64,000 nt of DNA from Halichoerus grypus (Eukaryota; Chordata; Mammalia; Carnivora; Phocidae). This document shows, piece after piece, positions 1-10,990 of this stretch (its first letter is position 1; each line of letters opens with the position of its first letter). The stretch covers positions 89,275,313 to 89,339,312 of the forward strand of contig NC_135722.1 in assembly GCF_964656455.1 (NCBI RefSeq). The letters run 5' to 3'. The position numbers and the translations under genes were made by a program. A model generated the notes under the pieces. That model was given only the letters and a program-made list of their open reading frames with translations. It ran no database searches and had not been told where the DNA came from.

Positions 1-59
1 TAATTACATGCATAGAGGGTCTACTTTTCCCAGGTACTCTAAGTCTTCATATAACAATT

Positions 60-265
60 ACAATGATGATGATGTTGATGATGGTGGTGCTGTCATTCAT
101 CAATCATATTAGTTTGTTCGGGCTCTGCACTTAATGCTTATCTCAGTTCACCCTCACAATAACTCTATGATAATATTATGTCTGCTTCACATGTGACCTT
201 CCTGCTCAAGGTCACAAAGCTAACAAGCAGCCCAGAATAATGGTAATCTGGATATGGGTACTAGG
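60..265 (-). repeat. MIR SINE fragment, antisense
   Basis: Shows the reverse-complement signature of MIR: 'ccctcacaataactctatgataatatta' type core split by small gaps, then 'caaggtcacaaagctaacaag'. A short GAT-rich run sits at its left edge (64-89). It is an ancient pan-mammalian SINE, non-coding and internally deleted. Family recognition is by eye and the boundaries are approximate. Confidence 0.6.
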
Positions 266-483
266 GAACCTGTTTGTGGTTTTAATTGCCTTCCTACAAA
301 GCCCAAATAGTTGGAAATAGGGTGGGAAGGCTGAAGTCAGTAAGGAAGCAAGTGTGTGAACCTAGAAGGGTATAATTTTAAAGAGATAATATGGAAATAT
401 GAGTACGTTTTGGAAGATAAAGAGAGGTAAAGCTCTGATGGTCTCATAAATGATTGCATTAGTTTCAAAAAAGAAGAGGAAGA
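266..483. other. Unassigned flank before first SINE
   Basis: Together with 683-1240 this is AT-rich sequence with no recognisable exon, RNA gene or clear repeat. The right part (about 960-1200) has A-rich stretches such as 'aataataacaacaaaac' but no structure that I can name. Confidence 0.3.
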
Positions 484-682
484 GGGGCACCTGGGAGGCT
501 CAGATGGTTAAGCGTCTGCCTTCGGCTCACGTCATGATCTCAGGGTCTGAGATCGAGCCCCGTGTCAGGCTCCCTGCTCGGCTGGGGGCCTGCTTCTCCC
601 TCTCCCTCTACTGCTCCCCCTGCTTGTACTCTCTTGCTCTCTCTGTCGAGTAAATAAATAAAATCTTAAAAAAAAAAAAAAA
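484..682 (+). mobile_element. SINEC (CAN SINE), full length
   Basis: A tRNA-Lys-derived carnivore SINE in sense orientation. It has the tRNA-like head 'ggggcacctgggaggctcag', the B-box-like 'gagatcgagcccc', a CT-rich middle, then aaataaataaaatctt and poly(A) to 682. The flanks are purine-rich ('aagaagaggaaga' left, 'aaagagaaagatga' right), compatible with an imperfect TSD. It is transcribed by RNA polymerase III if active and mobilised in trans by L1. Confidence 0.95.
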
Positions 683-1249
683 GAGAAAGATGATGGTGAA
701 TAAGAAACAAAGGAGAATGTTGACACTTTTTTATCAATTTAATCTAATTTTAACAGCCTAGGAAAGATGAGAAAGCAGGTTTTTATCAGAGGAGAGAGAA
801 AAAATCTTGCAGACTGTAGTAAATTAGGAATGGAGACTACAGTATAATATTCTAGAAAATCCCATTTGTGAGACTTTTGATAGTGATAATTTAATCACGA
901 GCTAGCTAGGTCGTCAAGGGGACTTTTGTTCTAGGGACTTGACATGTCTCCGTGAAATTTTAAAAAATAATAACAACAAAACAAAAAACCACACACTGGT
1001 TTTGCTCTCATGGTGCTTATAATCTAAAGTTTCGGGTGACCTTTTAAACCTGGATATTTTGAGTTACTTGTAAGACTTTGCTCAGACAACCAGCATAGAC
1101 TAGGACCGTTACAAACAAACTGTAATTTATGCCCATCTCCCTAATGAGCAAAATAGTCAAAACAAATAATCAATAAGCAAACAAAATAAATAAATATGTA
1201 ATTGCAAGTTTATGAGTCCTTTAAAGGAAACAAAATTGACTTGCATAGG

Positions 1250-1830
1250 ATGATCAGGGTACGATTCTCTTTGGAGGTGACATTAAACTAAGACCTAGAG
1301 GATAAAAAGGAAAGATTCATGTGAAGAGGGAATAGCATCACATTTTAATAAGCCCTGAGATGGGGAATGACTCTGCCTGCCCAAGGAACCCGAAATGGTG
1401 CTGTGTCTCTGGACTGCCCCACTGAGGGAAAGGCATGAGAGAAGGCTGAAAAAAAAAGAACCAACCAGGAGGTCAAACAGGATTTTATTTTAAGTGCAAT
1501 AGGAAGCCATTGAAGATGTTTAAATAATCTAGTGAGATCATCCAATTTATGTTAGAATGTGTGGGGTGGGGAGTGGTAGCTGCCATGTGAAAGTATTTAG
1601 CAGGAGGGCAAAAGTGGCAGTGAAGACCAAGACAAATGAACAGAATCTATATATAACCTGGAGATTTAAAAAATCAGATATGTTGATGGCCAATGTAGGG
1701 GGTGATAGAGAAAATAATTAAAAATGACTTCCTATTGTCTGGCATGAGCCAATGGGTGGATAGCCAATGGGAAAGCTAATGGGGACACAGAATCAAGGAG
1801 AAGCTGGAGATCCAGGTTTGGAAACGAGCA
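1250..1830 (+). repeat. Ancient interspersed repeat (unclassified, LINE-era)
   Basis: Contains the diagnostic phrase 'caataggaagccattgaaga' followed by 'tctagtgagatcatccaattt'. I recognise this order from a common old mammalian repeat ('ggcaatggggagccattgaagg...'). Copies of the same family appear near 6600, 21300, 30400 and 51500. I cannot name it with certainty. No coding potential is visible. Confidence 0.4.
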
Positions 1831-2015
1831 GGAACCAAGGTACTTGTGGAGGCAGGAACCACATGTGACTCATTCGAGCCACTGCCAGAATGAAATAGAA
1901 TGACATCTGTTTTCAGTGTTTTTGAACCTCTGTGCAAGAAATTGTGTCCAGGAAGGGAGTATCTAACTGGCTTAGTTGGTGCCGTGTGCCCATCCCTTCA
2001 CCAGACTATAACCAA

Positions 2016-2244
2016 GGGGAAAAGCTAAATTCTTTTTTTTAAGATTTTATTTATTTATTTGACAGAGAGAGAAAGAATGAGAGAGCACAAGCCAGAGAAG
2101 AGACAGTGGGAGAGGGAGAAGCAGGCTCCTCCCTGAGCAGGGAGCCCAATGCGGCACTCGATCCCAGGACGCTGAGATCATTAAGCCAAAGGCAGACGCT
2201 TAACCCACTGAGCCACCCAGGCGCCCTGGGAAAAGTTAAATTCT
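2016..2244 (-). mobile_element. SINEC, antisense, with target-site duplication
   Basis: The antisense CAN SINE body runs about 2034-2227: poly(T), 'aagattttatttatttattt', a GA-rich tract, and the end 'gagccacccaggcgccc'. The flanks 2016-2033 and 2228-2244 are the same 17-18 bases (gggaaaagctaaattct and gggaaaagttaaattct) with one change, which marks a canonical L1-mediated insertion. Confidence 0.95.
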
Positions 2245-2349
2245 TATATGAATTGCAGAAAACAGTCATTGGACAGCCAAACCAACATCTGATGTGTGCA
2301 CAGGAAGCTGTTGAGAAAAGAGACTTAAAGCTGGATGTGGAGACAGAGA

Positions 2350-2720
2350 AATCCTCACGCACAGTTGGTGGGCATGCAAACTGGTGCAGCCACTCTGGAA
2401 AACAGTATGGAGGTTCCTCAAAAAATTGAAAATAGAACTACCATGTGATCCAGTAATTCCACCACTGGGTGTTTATCCAAAGAAAATGAAAATATTAATT
2501 CGAAAAGATATATATGCACCCCTATATTTATTGCAGCTTTATTTACAGTAGCCAAGATATGGAAACAACCCGAGTGTCCATCAGTAGAATTGTTCAATGG
2601 GATTGTTGTATGGAAGTGTTGAACCACTATATTGTACACCTGAAACTAATACAACACTGCATGTTAACTACATTTTAGAAAGACTACATGATTATAGAAA
2701 TAAATTAATTAATTCTTTAA
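2350..2720 (+). mobile_element. L1 3' end fragment
   Basis: Sense L1: the last part of ORF2 ('ggcatgcaaactggtgcag' ... 'ggaaacaacccgagtgtcca') joins, after an internal deletion, to the 3' UTR end ('gtacacctgaaactaata', 'catgttaactacattttag'). It is 5'-truncated, frameshifted and non-functional. Boundaries are approximate. Confidence 0.85.
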
Positions 2721-3489
2721 AACCTGAAATATCCAATGGTCCAGCAGTAATCAGGTGTCCACTCAGCCACTTGGGAAAAATCTGAGATAGGGAAGGGGGG
2801 CTAGGTAGTAATAAAACTATTCCCGAATTATACTCAGGAAGGCAACAGGCACAGGGTCAAGCTCCTGCTTTCCTGGACGTAAAGGAGAAGAGTCATTTTC
2901 TACAAACCGCTTTACCCCACCTTTATATAAAAATAGCATAATTGCTAGCATTTTTATCAGACATATTTAATTTCCTTTTGGGTCTGCATTTGGTGATAAT
3001 CCAGGGGAATTAGTGAACCTGGGTCCTCTTCACTACACTGGGCTGATTTAGCTAATGATCTGTTAATGAGTTGTTAATCACTTATTCAAATTGGGAGGGT
3101 TGGGTGACTGAGCAGGTGTTAAACCTGGAGGAGATTCTGCTGCTGTAAAATCTTGCAATTTCCATTTCACTGGGAACAGGCTCTTCCTTGCTCCCTCTTC
3201 GCTTATGTGGTATGCGTGTGGGTTTTTTTCTTCCTCATTCTGGCAGGATCCTGGACAAACTTGCCTGGTGAGTGCCCTAAAGCGCTAACAGCCGGGGTGT
3301 CCTGGTCTTGAATGTTCCATCTCGGTTGCTGATAAGCAGCATTTTGGCTACCCCAGTTGGAAAGCCATTGAGCTTCAGAAAAGTAATAATTGATTGCTCT
3401 ACCAGTAAGTGTTCTGGCAGCAACAAACTGTAAAATTCTAAGTAACTGTATAGAATGATATAGTATATGAAGATATTTTCACAGGCATG
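2721..3489. other. Single-copy-looking DNA with ATTA-rich block
   Basis: No repeat is recognised. Within 2990-3190 there is a run of homeodomain-type cores (gaattag, gctaatgatc, gttaatgag, gttaatcac). The rest shows nothing I can name. There is no credible exon: open frames are short and unsupported. Confidence 0.3.
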
Positions 3490-3672
3490 ATCTCCTTTGA
3501 TCAGAAAGAGCAACCCTGTGACATGAGGTGAGGAAGTATTTCCTATGTGATGTGATGGTGAGGGAGGTTAAGAATTTTTTCCAAGGTCTCTGAACTTGAA
3601 AGTCACAGAACTGGTTTTTAATCCAGGTGTGACTACCTCCAAATCCTATTTACTGGACCATGTTGCCTCTCC
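3490..3672 (-). repeat. MIR SINE fragment, antisense
   Basis: Matches the antisense MIR pattern in order: 'caaccctgtgacatgagg', then 'gggaggttaagaattttttcc' for the usual 'gaggttaagtaacttgccc', then 'gtcacagaactgg' and 'aatccaggtgtgac'. It is degenerate and non-coding. Confidence 0.55.
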
Positions 3673-4369
3673 TAGAATCTGAAGCAAACATCTTAAGAGA
3701 TATGGAATTGATATCGTATGCTTCATGCATGAGACATGTATTCTGCCCCTACACTGGTGTTACTGAATGACAGGAGAAAACCTCCTTTAGAAATACATGA
3801 GGCATTCGTTAAAATTCTTGATCTCCATTCCAGATCTACCAGATCTGAGAATAGTTCCTATGCATCTGTATTTTATACACTCCCCAAGCAGTGTTTATGC
3901 ACACTAACATTTGGGAGTTTTAATCCCTCACTGATCGCTTTACCCATTACCACAGCCAACACATTTAATAAGATTAATGACCTAGTATCTCAGACTAGAG
4001 TACATTAGAAGCATAACATTAGAAAATGGAACAGAAAAGAAAAAGAAAGGCTTTTTGAGATGAGCACACATATCAGGAAGGGTGATATCTGACAAACTCT
4101 TACTGAGAAATAAGAAAGAAACACAAAACTGTAGGTACAGGCCTATACTTATAACAGTAAAGTACAATAACGGAAGTTAATTATCATCCTGACTCAAGGG
4201 GGAGGAAAAAGTTTAAATTATATTCAGTACCTTTTCTCTGTGAATACTAGGAAAGGCATCATAAATGTTTAAAATTTTTTGTGACAGAACTTTGAACAAA
4301 ACTTATTTTAATATTTGTAGAGATAACATTTATCTTTAAGAGCTGCCTGAAGTAAGAACATTTTACTGT
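3673..4369. other. Unassigned AT-rich sequence
   Basis: I see no gene or repeat that I can name. There is a 90-codon open frame at 3736-4008, but it has no recognisable domain, no splice context and ordinary AT-rich codon use. I treat it as chance. Confidence 0.3.
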
Positions 4370-4810
4370 AAGTTAAAATACTAGGTTCACATCCTACCCT
4401 GACAACAACTAATTTTGTAACATGGGCAAACTTTTTAACCTCTATCTTCTTTCTTTTCTTTTCTTTTCTTATTTTATTTTATTTTTTTAGAGAGAGCGAA
4501 CATGCACAAGTGGGAGAGTGGGATAGGGTGAGAAGGGTCAGAGGGAGAGAGAGAGAATCTTAAGCAGGCTCCACACTCAGTGAGGAGGCCCATGCAGGGC
4601 TCGATCTCATGACCCTGAAATCATGACCTGAGCCAAAATCAAAAGTCAAACGCTCAACCAACTGAGCCACCCAGGTGCCCCCTTCTATTTTCTTAACTTC
4701 AGCTTGCTCACAACTGTGACATGCTTAAGTTGTGAGGATAAAATTAAATAAAGGCCGTGAAAGCCCTGTGTATATGGCAAAGCATTGTATAGATGTCAAA
4801 TATTATGAGC
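4370..4810 (+). repeat. MIR SINE split by a SINEC insertion
   Basis: The left part (about 4370-4447) reads as MIR 'ggttcacatcctaccctgac...catgggcaaactttttaacctc'. The right part (about 4681-4810) continues with 'ttaacttcagcttgctca...tgaggataaaattaaat...aaagcc'. The two halves join in MIR order once the intervening SINE is removed, which dates the SINE as younger. Confidence 0.65.
4448..4680 (-). mobile_element. SINEC, antisense, inside MIR
   Basis: An antisense CAN SINE starting with a TTTTC/TTTTA-rich tail and a GA-rich centre and ending 'gagccacccaggtgcccc'. The sequence on either side is similar (ctctatcttctt and ttctattttctt), a decayed TSD. It carries several changes from the younger copies in this window, so it is an older subfamily member. 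Confidence 0.92.
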
Positions 4811-6569
4811 ATCTGAAAAATCCCCATACAGTATTTATTCCCCCTTGGTCCCAGATTAATAAGGCATCATTGTATTCTATTTGCTAGCTAGAATAGAGAT
4901 ACAGGACTTATCTCTTAAATAAATATAACTATGGGTCCAATGAAACAATTCACCAGAATATTTATGTTTCCGGCCTCTGTTCCTAATTCAAATGAGTGAA
5001 CTTAGGCAAAAAATCCCTTCATTTATTATAAGCTTTCTTATCTTCAGCAGGGGATTAGAAGTCCTACTGGGTGTATATCAAAAAGCAAGTCATAAGAGTA
5101 GTGGAGAATGTCTTGGAAAACTGAACTCTGAGCATTCCTAATCTCTAGATGTAAAATAGTATTATTATAAGGCATGAAACAGTATTTTCATTAAAGTGCC
5201 TGATTGTCAGAGTGGGTAGGTGACCCAGAAAACGTGCATGATTACTTCTTTTATCACTGAACATAGAAATTCTAAAGCAATCATTCCATTGACAAGTTTT
5301 ATAGAAGATTTTCAGAATTGGGTTAATTTGGGGAGATGTGAATAAGAATGGTTATTTGTTGTTGTTACTGGTTGTTTGTCTGCTTTTCTCCGTGGTTTTC
5401 TGGTGTGTGTGTGTGTGTGTGTGTGTGTTTTTCCTGAGTCAATATTTCTTCAAATCAATGGTCTGAAAGGAATCTAAATAAGGCAGAGTTTTTAGAAGAT
5501 GAGCAATATGTTTAAGCCTATTTTTCTGCTGAGATCTATGTTTTCTCATTTTCTAGAGAAAAAGAGATGATTGAGGCCTACTGACCAGAAAGTTTTGTTC
5601 AAACAAAAAAACAGAAACAAATTTTTAAATCGAGGGAAAAATGGGCAAACCTGTCACTCCAACAAGATGTGCTAGTTTGTTCTTTATCTTAACTCCTTGT
5701 TGGCAAATGAAATCTAAGGGAACAAAAGATCCACATTTTCTAAAACATAGTAGGAGTTTACAAATGCCTGTCTGCTATGCATTTGCCAGATAATTTACTT
5801 TACAGTTTTAAGATACCAACTAGTTGTGTTCTATTTTCTCCCCAGAACCAGAAGGGAAGTTTTATTTTATTGTGTAATCATATCACCCAATAATGCTCAC
5901 ATGAAATCATCTTGAGAGTTTTTTTAATACACTATTAGTTTGAATATTTTATCCCATTCAATGAATTAAAATTTGCTTTTAAATTTCTTTTCAGGATCAC
6001 TGATTCCTATTTGAGAAATAAGACCCAGAATTCAAGATTGTTAACCAAAACTCCCAAACAAATGATAGCTTAACACATGTAAAGGGGCTTTTTTAAAGGT
6101 CATTTAGTTTTCCTCTGTGTTGGAATGCCAATCCCCATCCTTCAAAGACAAATGCATTCATTATATTAATCAGAGACAGGGACATGGTAAAAAGAAAAAA
6201 AAGAAAGTTATTAAAGAAAAGGAGATGACGGCAATTGAGACAACCATTTGTTTTGCCACAACCGAATTCATTTCCAGAAAAAAAGGCCCTTATCAATTTC
6301 TAGGGAATGGTTTGTCCTGTCACTGTGAATGCAGTGCTAATGTTCTTTATGGATCTCTCAGAGCCAATGCAGTGACACCAGTCTAAATAAAGGAGAAGAG
6401 AAGGCTTAATCACGCCTGTCACTGACCAGTTATTAACATTTTCCAACAAGGGCATTAGAGGAAAAATTCTGAGAGGTCAATTTGTATTTCAAGACTGGAG
6501 CCCAAAGAGAGAAGACTTACTTGAGAGCGATGTGTTTATGGCAAGAGCAGGTGTGTGAAGTCCACTTCA
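4811..6569. other. Unassigned sequence, possible conserved stretch
   Basis: Nearly 1.8 kb without a repeat I can name except the GT microsatellite. 6240-6440 has balanced composition and compact motifs ('tgcagtgctaatgttctttatgg', split here only for description) and could be non-coding conserved DNA, but a single sequence cannot show that. No exon is supported. Confidence 0.25.
5403..5428 (+). repeat. (GT)n microsatellite
   Basis: An uninterrupted GT dinucleotide run of about 13 units, followed by a T run. It is likely length-polymorphic. Confidence 0.95.
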
Positions 6570-7330
6570 ATTTGGCAAGCCTTTATTAAGCATCTTTAAG
6601 GTGGCAGACATCATCGTTCAAGGAGTTCATTGTCTAGTAGAAAAAACTGTTAAGGAAAGACATAAAATCAACAAACATTTGTCAAAGCAATTTGAATAGA
6701 CATATATACAGGATACAAAGGAGAGATAGATTAATGCTTCCTGGAAAACTAAATCCAGGGAAAGCCTTGAGTTAGAAGCTTGGCTGTGGGAGACAAAATG
6801 CTTGACACAAGAGGTGGAAGGGAAGCTCCAGGCAGAGAACATACATAGGCAAAGGCTTGGACATGTCAAATACCATGGAAAGTTCTAGAAAACATGGTTC
6901 TGTATGAATGGAGCATTGTGTTCCAAGGCAAGAAGAGATTTAGGGGATAAGCAGAACCCTATGAAACAACCTGACTTTGGGGAGCCACTGATGGGTATTC
7001 AAACTGTATTATAAGAAGATCGCTCAACAGTCTTGCACAATTCACAGCGCTTACCAGAACACATACCCTCCCCAGTGTCCATCACCCAGTCACCCCATCC
7101 CTCCCACCCCACCCCCCACTCCAGCAACCCTCAGTTTGTTTCCTGAGATTAAGAATTCCTCATATCAGTGAGGAAGCTTTGTCAAGATTGGTTTAAATGG
7201 GACCAAGAGTGGGGACATGGAGATGTTAGGAAAATATGGTAAAATCTACAAGTGAAAGATTTGATGTTCTAAATTAAGGTGGTAAAGGCAAAATCAAGGA
7301 TAAAAATTATGATACAGGTTGGAGAAAGGT
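6570..7330 (+). repeat. Ancient interspersed repeat split by L1 3' end
   Basis: The left part resembles old repeat phrases ('aagccttgagttagaagcttgg', 'aggcaaaggcttggacatg', 'ggcaagaagagat'). The right part after 7165 continues in a similar style. It is the same uncertain family as at 1250. Interruption by an L1 fragment at about 7010-7165 fits its greater age. Confidence 0.35.
7010..7165 (-). mobile_element. L1 3' UTR fragment, antisense
   Basis: This is the reverse complement of the carnivore L1 3' UTR: 'ctccagcaaccctcagtttg' followed by 'tttcctgagattaagaattcc', and before it 'cagtgtccatcacccagtcac' and 'cttgcacaattcacagcgct'. It contains a C-rich tract (7090-7125), the complement of the L1 3' UTR G-tract. 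It is truncated at both ends. Confidence 0.75.
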
Positions 7331-7584
7331 TTTTTTCCTAGAATTTCTAAATCTTGGTATTGTTTTGATATAGGATATGTGATTCATTGGATGTAGGCCT
7401 GATGCCCAGCTATTTCAAAGTGACCACTAGTCCAAATCTACCATGCCTGCTCTATGCCCTTCTGTCTGTCTATCCTGCACTGCACCATCATCAAAAATTC
7501 TGTGTAATCCCCTACTCAGTTCTCAGTCTGCCATTCAAAACCATTCTTCAATACTCTCTGGAACTGTCAATCCTGCTGTATTTG
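7331..7584. other. Unassigned sequence
   Basis: I see no recognised gene or repeat. Overlapping open frames of 96 and 75 codons begin near 7387 and 7443 but end inside the GT/TA low-complexity tract, which argues against coding function. Confidence 0.3.
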
Positions 7585-7645
7585 TGGTATATGTGGGTGT
7601 GTGTGTGTATGGCATATATGGGGTGTGTATATATATATACACACA
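7585..7645 (+). repeat. GT/TA low-complexity tract
   Basis: Alternating gtgtgtgtgt and tatatatata segments ending in acacaca. It is alternating purine-pyrimidine DNA, unstable in length. Confidence 0.85.
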
Positions 7646-7668
7646 ATGCTCACACAAAAATCTGTTCT

Positions 7669-7891
7669 AAATTATAGGTACTGGGACGCTTGGGTGGCTC
7701 AGTTGCTTAGGCATCTGCCTTTGGCTCAGGTCATGATCCCGGAGTCCGGGGATTGAGCTCCCATCAGGCTCCCTGCTCAGCGGGGAGCCTGCTTCTTCCT
7801 CTCCCTCTGCTCCTTCCCCCACTCATGCTTTCTCTCTCACTTTCTCACTCTTTCAAATAAATAAACAAAATTAAAAAAAAATTATAGGTAC
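7669..7891 (+). mobile_element. SINEC with exact TSD
   Basis: The CAN SINE body is about 7682-7878 (tRNA-like head, CT-rich middle, aaataaataaacaaaatt tail). It is bracketed by an exact 13-base duplication aaattataggtac at 7669-7681 and 7879-7891, so both ends are firm. It inserted into a copy of an unclassified repeat whose sister copy lies near 12230. Confidence 0.97.
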
Positions 7892-7950
7892 CATGGTTTA
7901 GTTCATTTTGTCATTTATGCACTTTTTTATACTTATCTCGAATGGTAGAT
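7886..7950 (+). repeat. Unclassified repeat, copy 1
   Basis: Begins taggtaccatggtttagttc and continues attttgtcatttatgcac. A near match is at 12234-12310 in the same orientation. Two related copies 4.3 kb apart imply an interspersed or locally duplicated family that I do not recognise. Confidence 0.45.
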
Positions 7951-8849
7951 AATCATTTTCTCACATCTGTTTTAACTCTAAAGAAAGAAGTGCTGGTGCT
8001 GTCCTTCTGGTTCCCTGTGGCTTCTTATTATTCTTCCTGTTAAAATTAAACTGTCTCCTTTGAAGTTTCTGCCCTCTGACTACACCATTCTCTAAATACT
8101 GTTATCTGTTGTCTTCCAATTTATCCTTCTTCAGTTTTTAAATAGTCTGCCCCATGAATTTTCAGTCATTAAATATTCCTCCCCATGCTCTTTGTAGCCA
8201 ATCTAAACCCTCAAAATTCTAGCATCAACTCCCATTACCTCAAATTCTACAAGGAAGTTTCATGGAACAACTTTGGTTCACTTCCTTAGGTTCTTCATCT
8301 TCAAATGACCCTCTCTAACCCGTTTAAGTTTATCCCTTGAACTTGCTTGTATGGTAGATTGCTCCACATTCCAAAATCCCTGCCTATCAAACCATCTTCT
8401 GAACAAAACTTTTTTCTTCCACCTTGTTTATCCAATTATTCTTGCTTTAACCTTCCAGGCACTCCACTCACTCTTCTCTTCTAATCTTTAGAATCCAGAA
8501 TCCATCTTTTAAATAACTGTCTATAAAACATAACCTCAGTTTTCCTCAATGTTTTGTCTCATCCCCCTTTCAAGCCCCCAGTACTGAATGAACCCAAACA
8601 AATATGTCTTCCATGCCTGTACCTGAGTTGCTGAGCACAGAAGTAAAACCAAACCAAAACAAAACAAAATACCCAAGGAGACAGCCTGGTTCCACTACAA
8701 CTTCATGGTCTTTAAACCATGATGAGTTTACTATGTTAACTGGCAAATCTACTGTTTCTCTATTCAACTTCTTCTCACACTCTTCAAATATCTCCTACTC
8801 CTGTTTTAAAGAGAAATAGAAGTTATCAGACAGAAACTCTGTCATGTTC
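7951..8849. other. Pyrimidine-rich old sequence
   Basis: CT-rich, low-G sequence that resembles the 5' side of LINE-2 copies and runs straight into the L2 below, but I cannot place it with confidence. Open frames on both strands at about 8570-8820 are complementary shadows with no domain. Confidence 0.3.
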
Positions 8850-10450
8850 TCCTTTCCAGGCATAAAAATCTTCCATCATTTATACTCTCCCTCTCTTCCT
8901 CTTCTGTTACAACAAAGGGCTTGTTCTGCAAAATGTGCTTTCCATTCCACTTTCTGAAGAATTTAACACTATTTTAACCATTCTTTCTGTAACAGTTAAC
9001 ATCTCTCTCCTCTTCAGTTAAATTCTTCCACAAACTTTTAATTAAGTTAAATTTTTAGTCTAAACAACCTAGAAACAAAGCAACAAAAAGCAAAACCCTC
9101 TCTTGACCCCCAACAATTACCTCCAGCTACATTGCTATCTTTATCTTCCTCTTCACTAACATATCAAAGAGATGTCTACATTCCCTGTAACATTTCTTCA
9201 TGTATCATTCAATCCTCAAGCCACTTCCATTTGACTCTGACTGTAACACGCAACCCTCCACTGAAACAGCTTTTACTAGGACAACTGGTGATCTTCAAAT
9301 TATCAATCTGCAGAGTAGCTTTCAGTCATCTTAATTGATCATGACTTTAATATCTGAAACACCCTCTTCTTAAACTCCTATGAAGTCTGTGCTAGATTTT
9401 CACTATAGTTACTTGATTTCTCTCTCCTGTGTATACTCAATCTACTCTCCCAAAGCAGTCAATGTTGGAGTTGCCCAAGACTCAGTCATACTCCTAATTC
9501 TCTCAAGGTGCTTTGCGTCTCTAGACAAACGATCAGCAAACTTCTTCTGTAAAAAGCCAGAGAGTTAATATTTCAAGAGTTGTGGACCATATACTCTGTT
9601 GTAACTACTCAATTTTGTTATTGTAAAGTGAAAGCAGCCATAGACAATACGTAAATTAATAGATGTGGCTGTGTTCCAATAAAACTGTATTTACAAAATC
9701 AGCCAAAAGGATGGATTTGTCCCATGGAATTTACCAGTCTCTGGTCTAGATCATCTCTTCCATATCCTTGGTTTTAACTGCTACTTAGAGATGAATCAAA
9801 AACTTATATGTATCTATGACCTTCCTTCAAAGTTCCAAATGACATTTGACATTTGCATTGGACAATTAAAAGGAACTGCAGGCTCAACAAGGGTTCTTAT
9901 GATTAAAACTAAAGTCCTTACAATGGTCCACAAAGCCCTATATAATATGCACACACACTCATTAATTTTAGATATGATTCCTATTTTTTCCCACTCATTC
10001 ACTCCACTCCAGTCATATGGCCTCTTTGCTATTCCTTGGATATGAGTATGCCAAGCAGGCTTCTGCTCCAGGGTCGTTGGCCTTACTATTCTCTCTATCT
10101 GAATACTCCACTCCCAGATATTCACATGACTGACTAATTCACCTCCTTCAAGTGTTTGTTCAAGTGATACTTTCTCAATGAAGACTACAGCAAACACCCT
10201 ATTTAAAATAGCATCCTCCACACTTTGACAGTCTCAACCCCCCTTAAGTTGCTTTACTTCTATTTCCATAGCTTTCACTTCCCAAAACACTGTATGATTT
10301 ACTTATTTATTGCATTATTTTGTATTGTCTGCTTCCTCTTATAAGAATATAAGCTACAAGGAGGCAGTCATAATCTGTCTATCTTATTCTCTGATTTATC
10401 CCAAAAACCTAGAGAAGTATCTGAAACCTAGTCCAACTCAATAAATACAA
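8850..10450 (+). mobile_element. LINE-2 (L2) ORF2-to-3' end, degenerate
   Basis: Follows the L2 order: 'ctgtaacacgcaaccctccact', 'gttggagttgcccaagactc' for 'gttggagtgccccagggctc', 'aaagtccttacaatggtcc', 'tatggcctctttgctattcc', 'ccctatttaaaatagcatcc', then 'aatataagctacaaggaggc' and the end 'ctcaataaata'. It is riddled with stops and split by a hAT element (9526-9743). It is an ancient non-LTR retrotransposon with no intact frame. Confidence 0.8.
9519..9751 (+). mobile_element. hAT-type non-autonomous DNA transposon in L2
   Basis: The element (about 9526-9743) reads 'gatcagcaaacttcttctg', 'gaaagcagccatagacaat', 'tggctgtgttccaataaaac', 'tatttacaaaatcagcc', 'ctctg', a well-known mammalian Charlie-like MITE whose family name I do not give with confidence. 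The flanks ctctagac (9519-9526) and gtctagat (9744-9751) share a TCTAGA core, close to the 8-bp TSD expected for hAT. It has no transposase. Confidence 0.75.
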
Positions 10451-10549
10451 CAAGAAAAAAAAAAACAAAAAAAACGAAAATACCCAAAGCTATACTCATA
10501 ATGCTTAAAATTAACCTTTAGGTAAAGATTGAACTCTTAGCTTCTGCAT

Positions 10550-10990
10550 GCCATTTGATCTCATATGGTACTCTATCCAGTCTTGTTATAATTGACCTTC
10601 TTTCAGTTTCTGAACTGCACCATGATCCTTCAGTCCCTAGAGCCTTTGCACATGCTGTTCCCTCTGTTTGGAATGACCTTCTTTCAGTTTCTGAACTGCA
10701 CCATGATCCTTCACTCCGTAGAGCCTTTGCACATGCTGTTCCCTCTGCTTAGAATGCCATTCATTTTGCCTAGCTAACTTCTACACATCTTGTAGCCTCA
10801 ATTCAATCAATACTTCCTTCAAACTTCCTTGGCTTTCCTAAGTCAACCAATATTAACTATTTTCATGTGCACATGTCTTGGAACTTCCTTTATCATTATA
10901 TGTCTCCTCCACAGGGATTATAAACTCCATGAGGACAGAAATGTTATCTCTCTCTATCTCTGTCTGTCTCTGTCTCTGTCTTGGCTATGT
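10550..10990 (+). mobile_element. Second L2 3' fragment with tandem duplication
   Basis: Another sense L2 3' segment: 'gcctttgcacatgctgttcc', 'gcctagctaacttctacaca', 'ttataaactccatgaggac'. It carries a direct 81-bp tandem duplication (10594-10674 and 10675-10755). It ends in a TCTC-rich simple tract (10949-10982). It may be the continuation or a second copy of the L2 ending at 10450. Confidence 0.7.
10594..10755 (+). repeat. 81-bp direct tandem duplication
   Basis: Both units start gaccttctttcagtttctga and end with 'ctgttccctctg' plus a few bases. They differ at a handful of positions (for example cagtccctag versus cactccgtag). Because 81 is a multiple of three, an open frame runs through both units, but this is a by-product of the duplication and not evidence of a protein. 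Confidence 0.95.

Noticed and set aside
484..560. tRNA gene at SINE heads
   Set aside because: The tRNA-like head is a decayed SINE promoter, followed by a CT tract and A-tail. No cloverleaf with intact acceptor stem.
9814..10221. 135-codon antisense frame as a protein
   Set aside because: It lies antisense to LINE-2 sequence. No domain.
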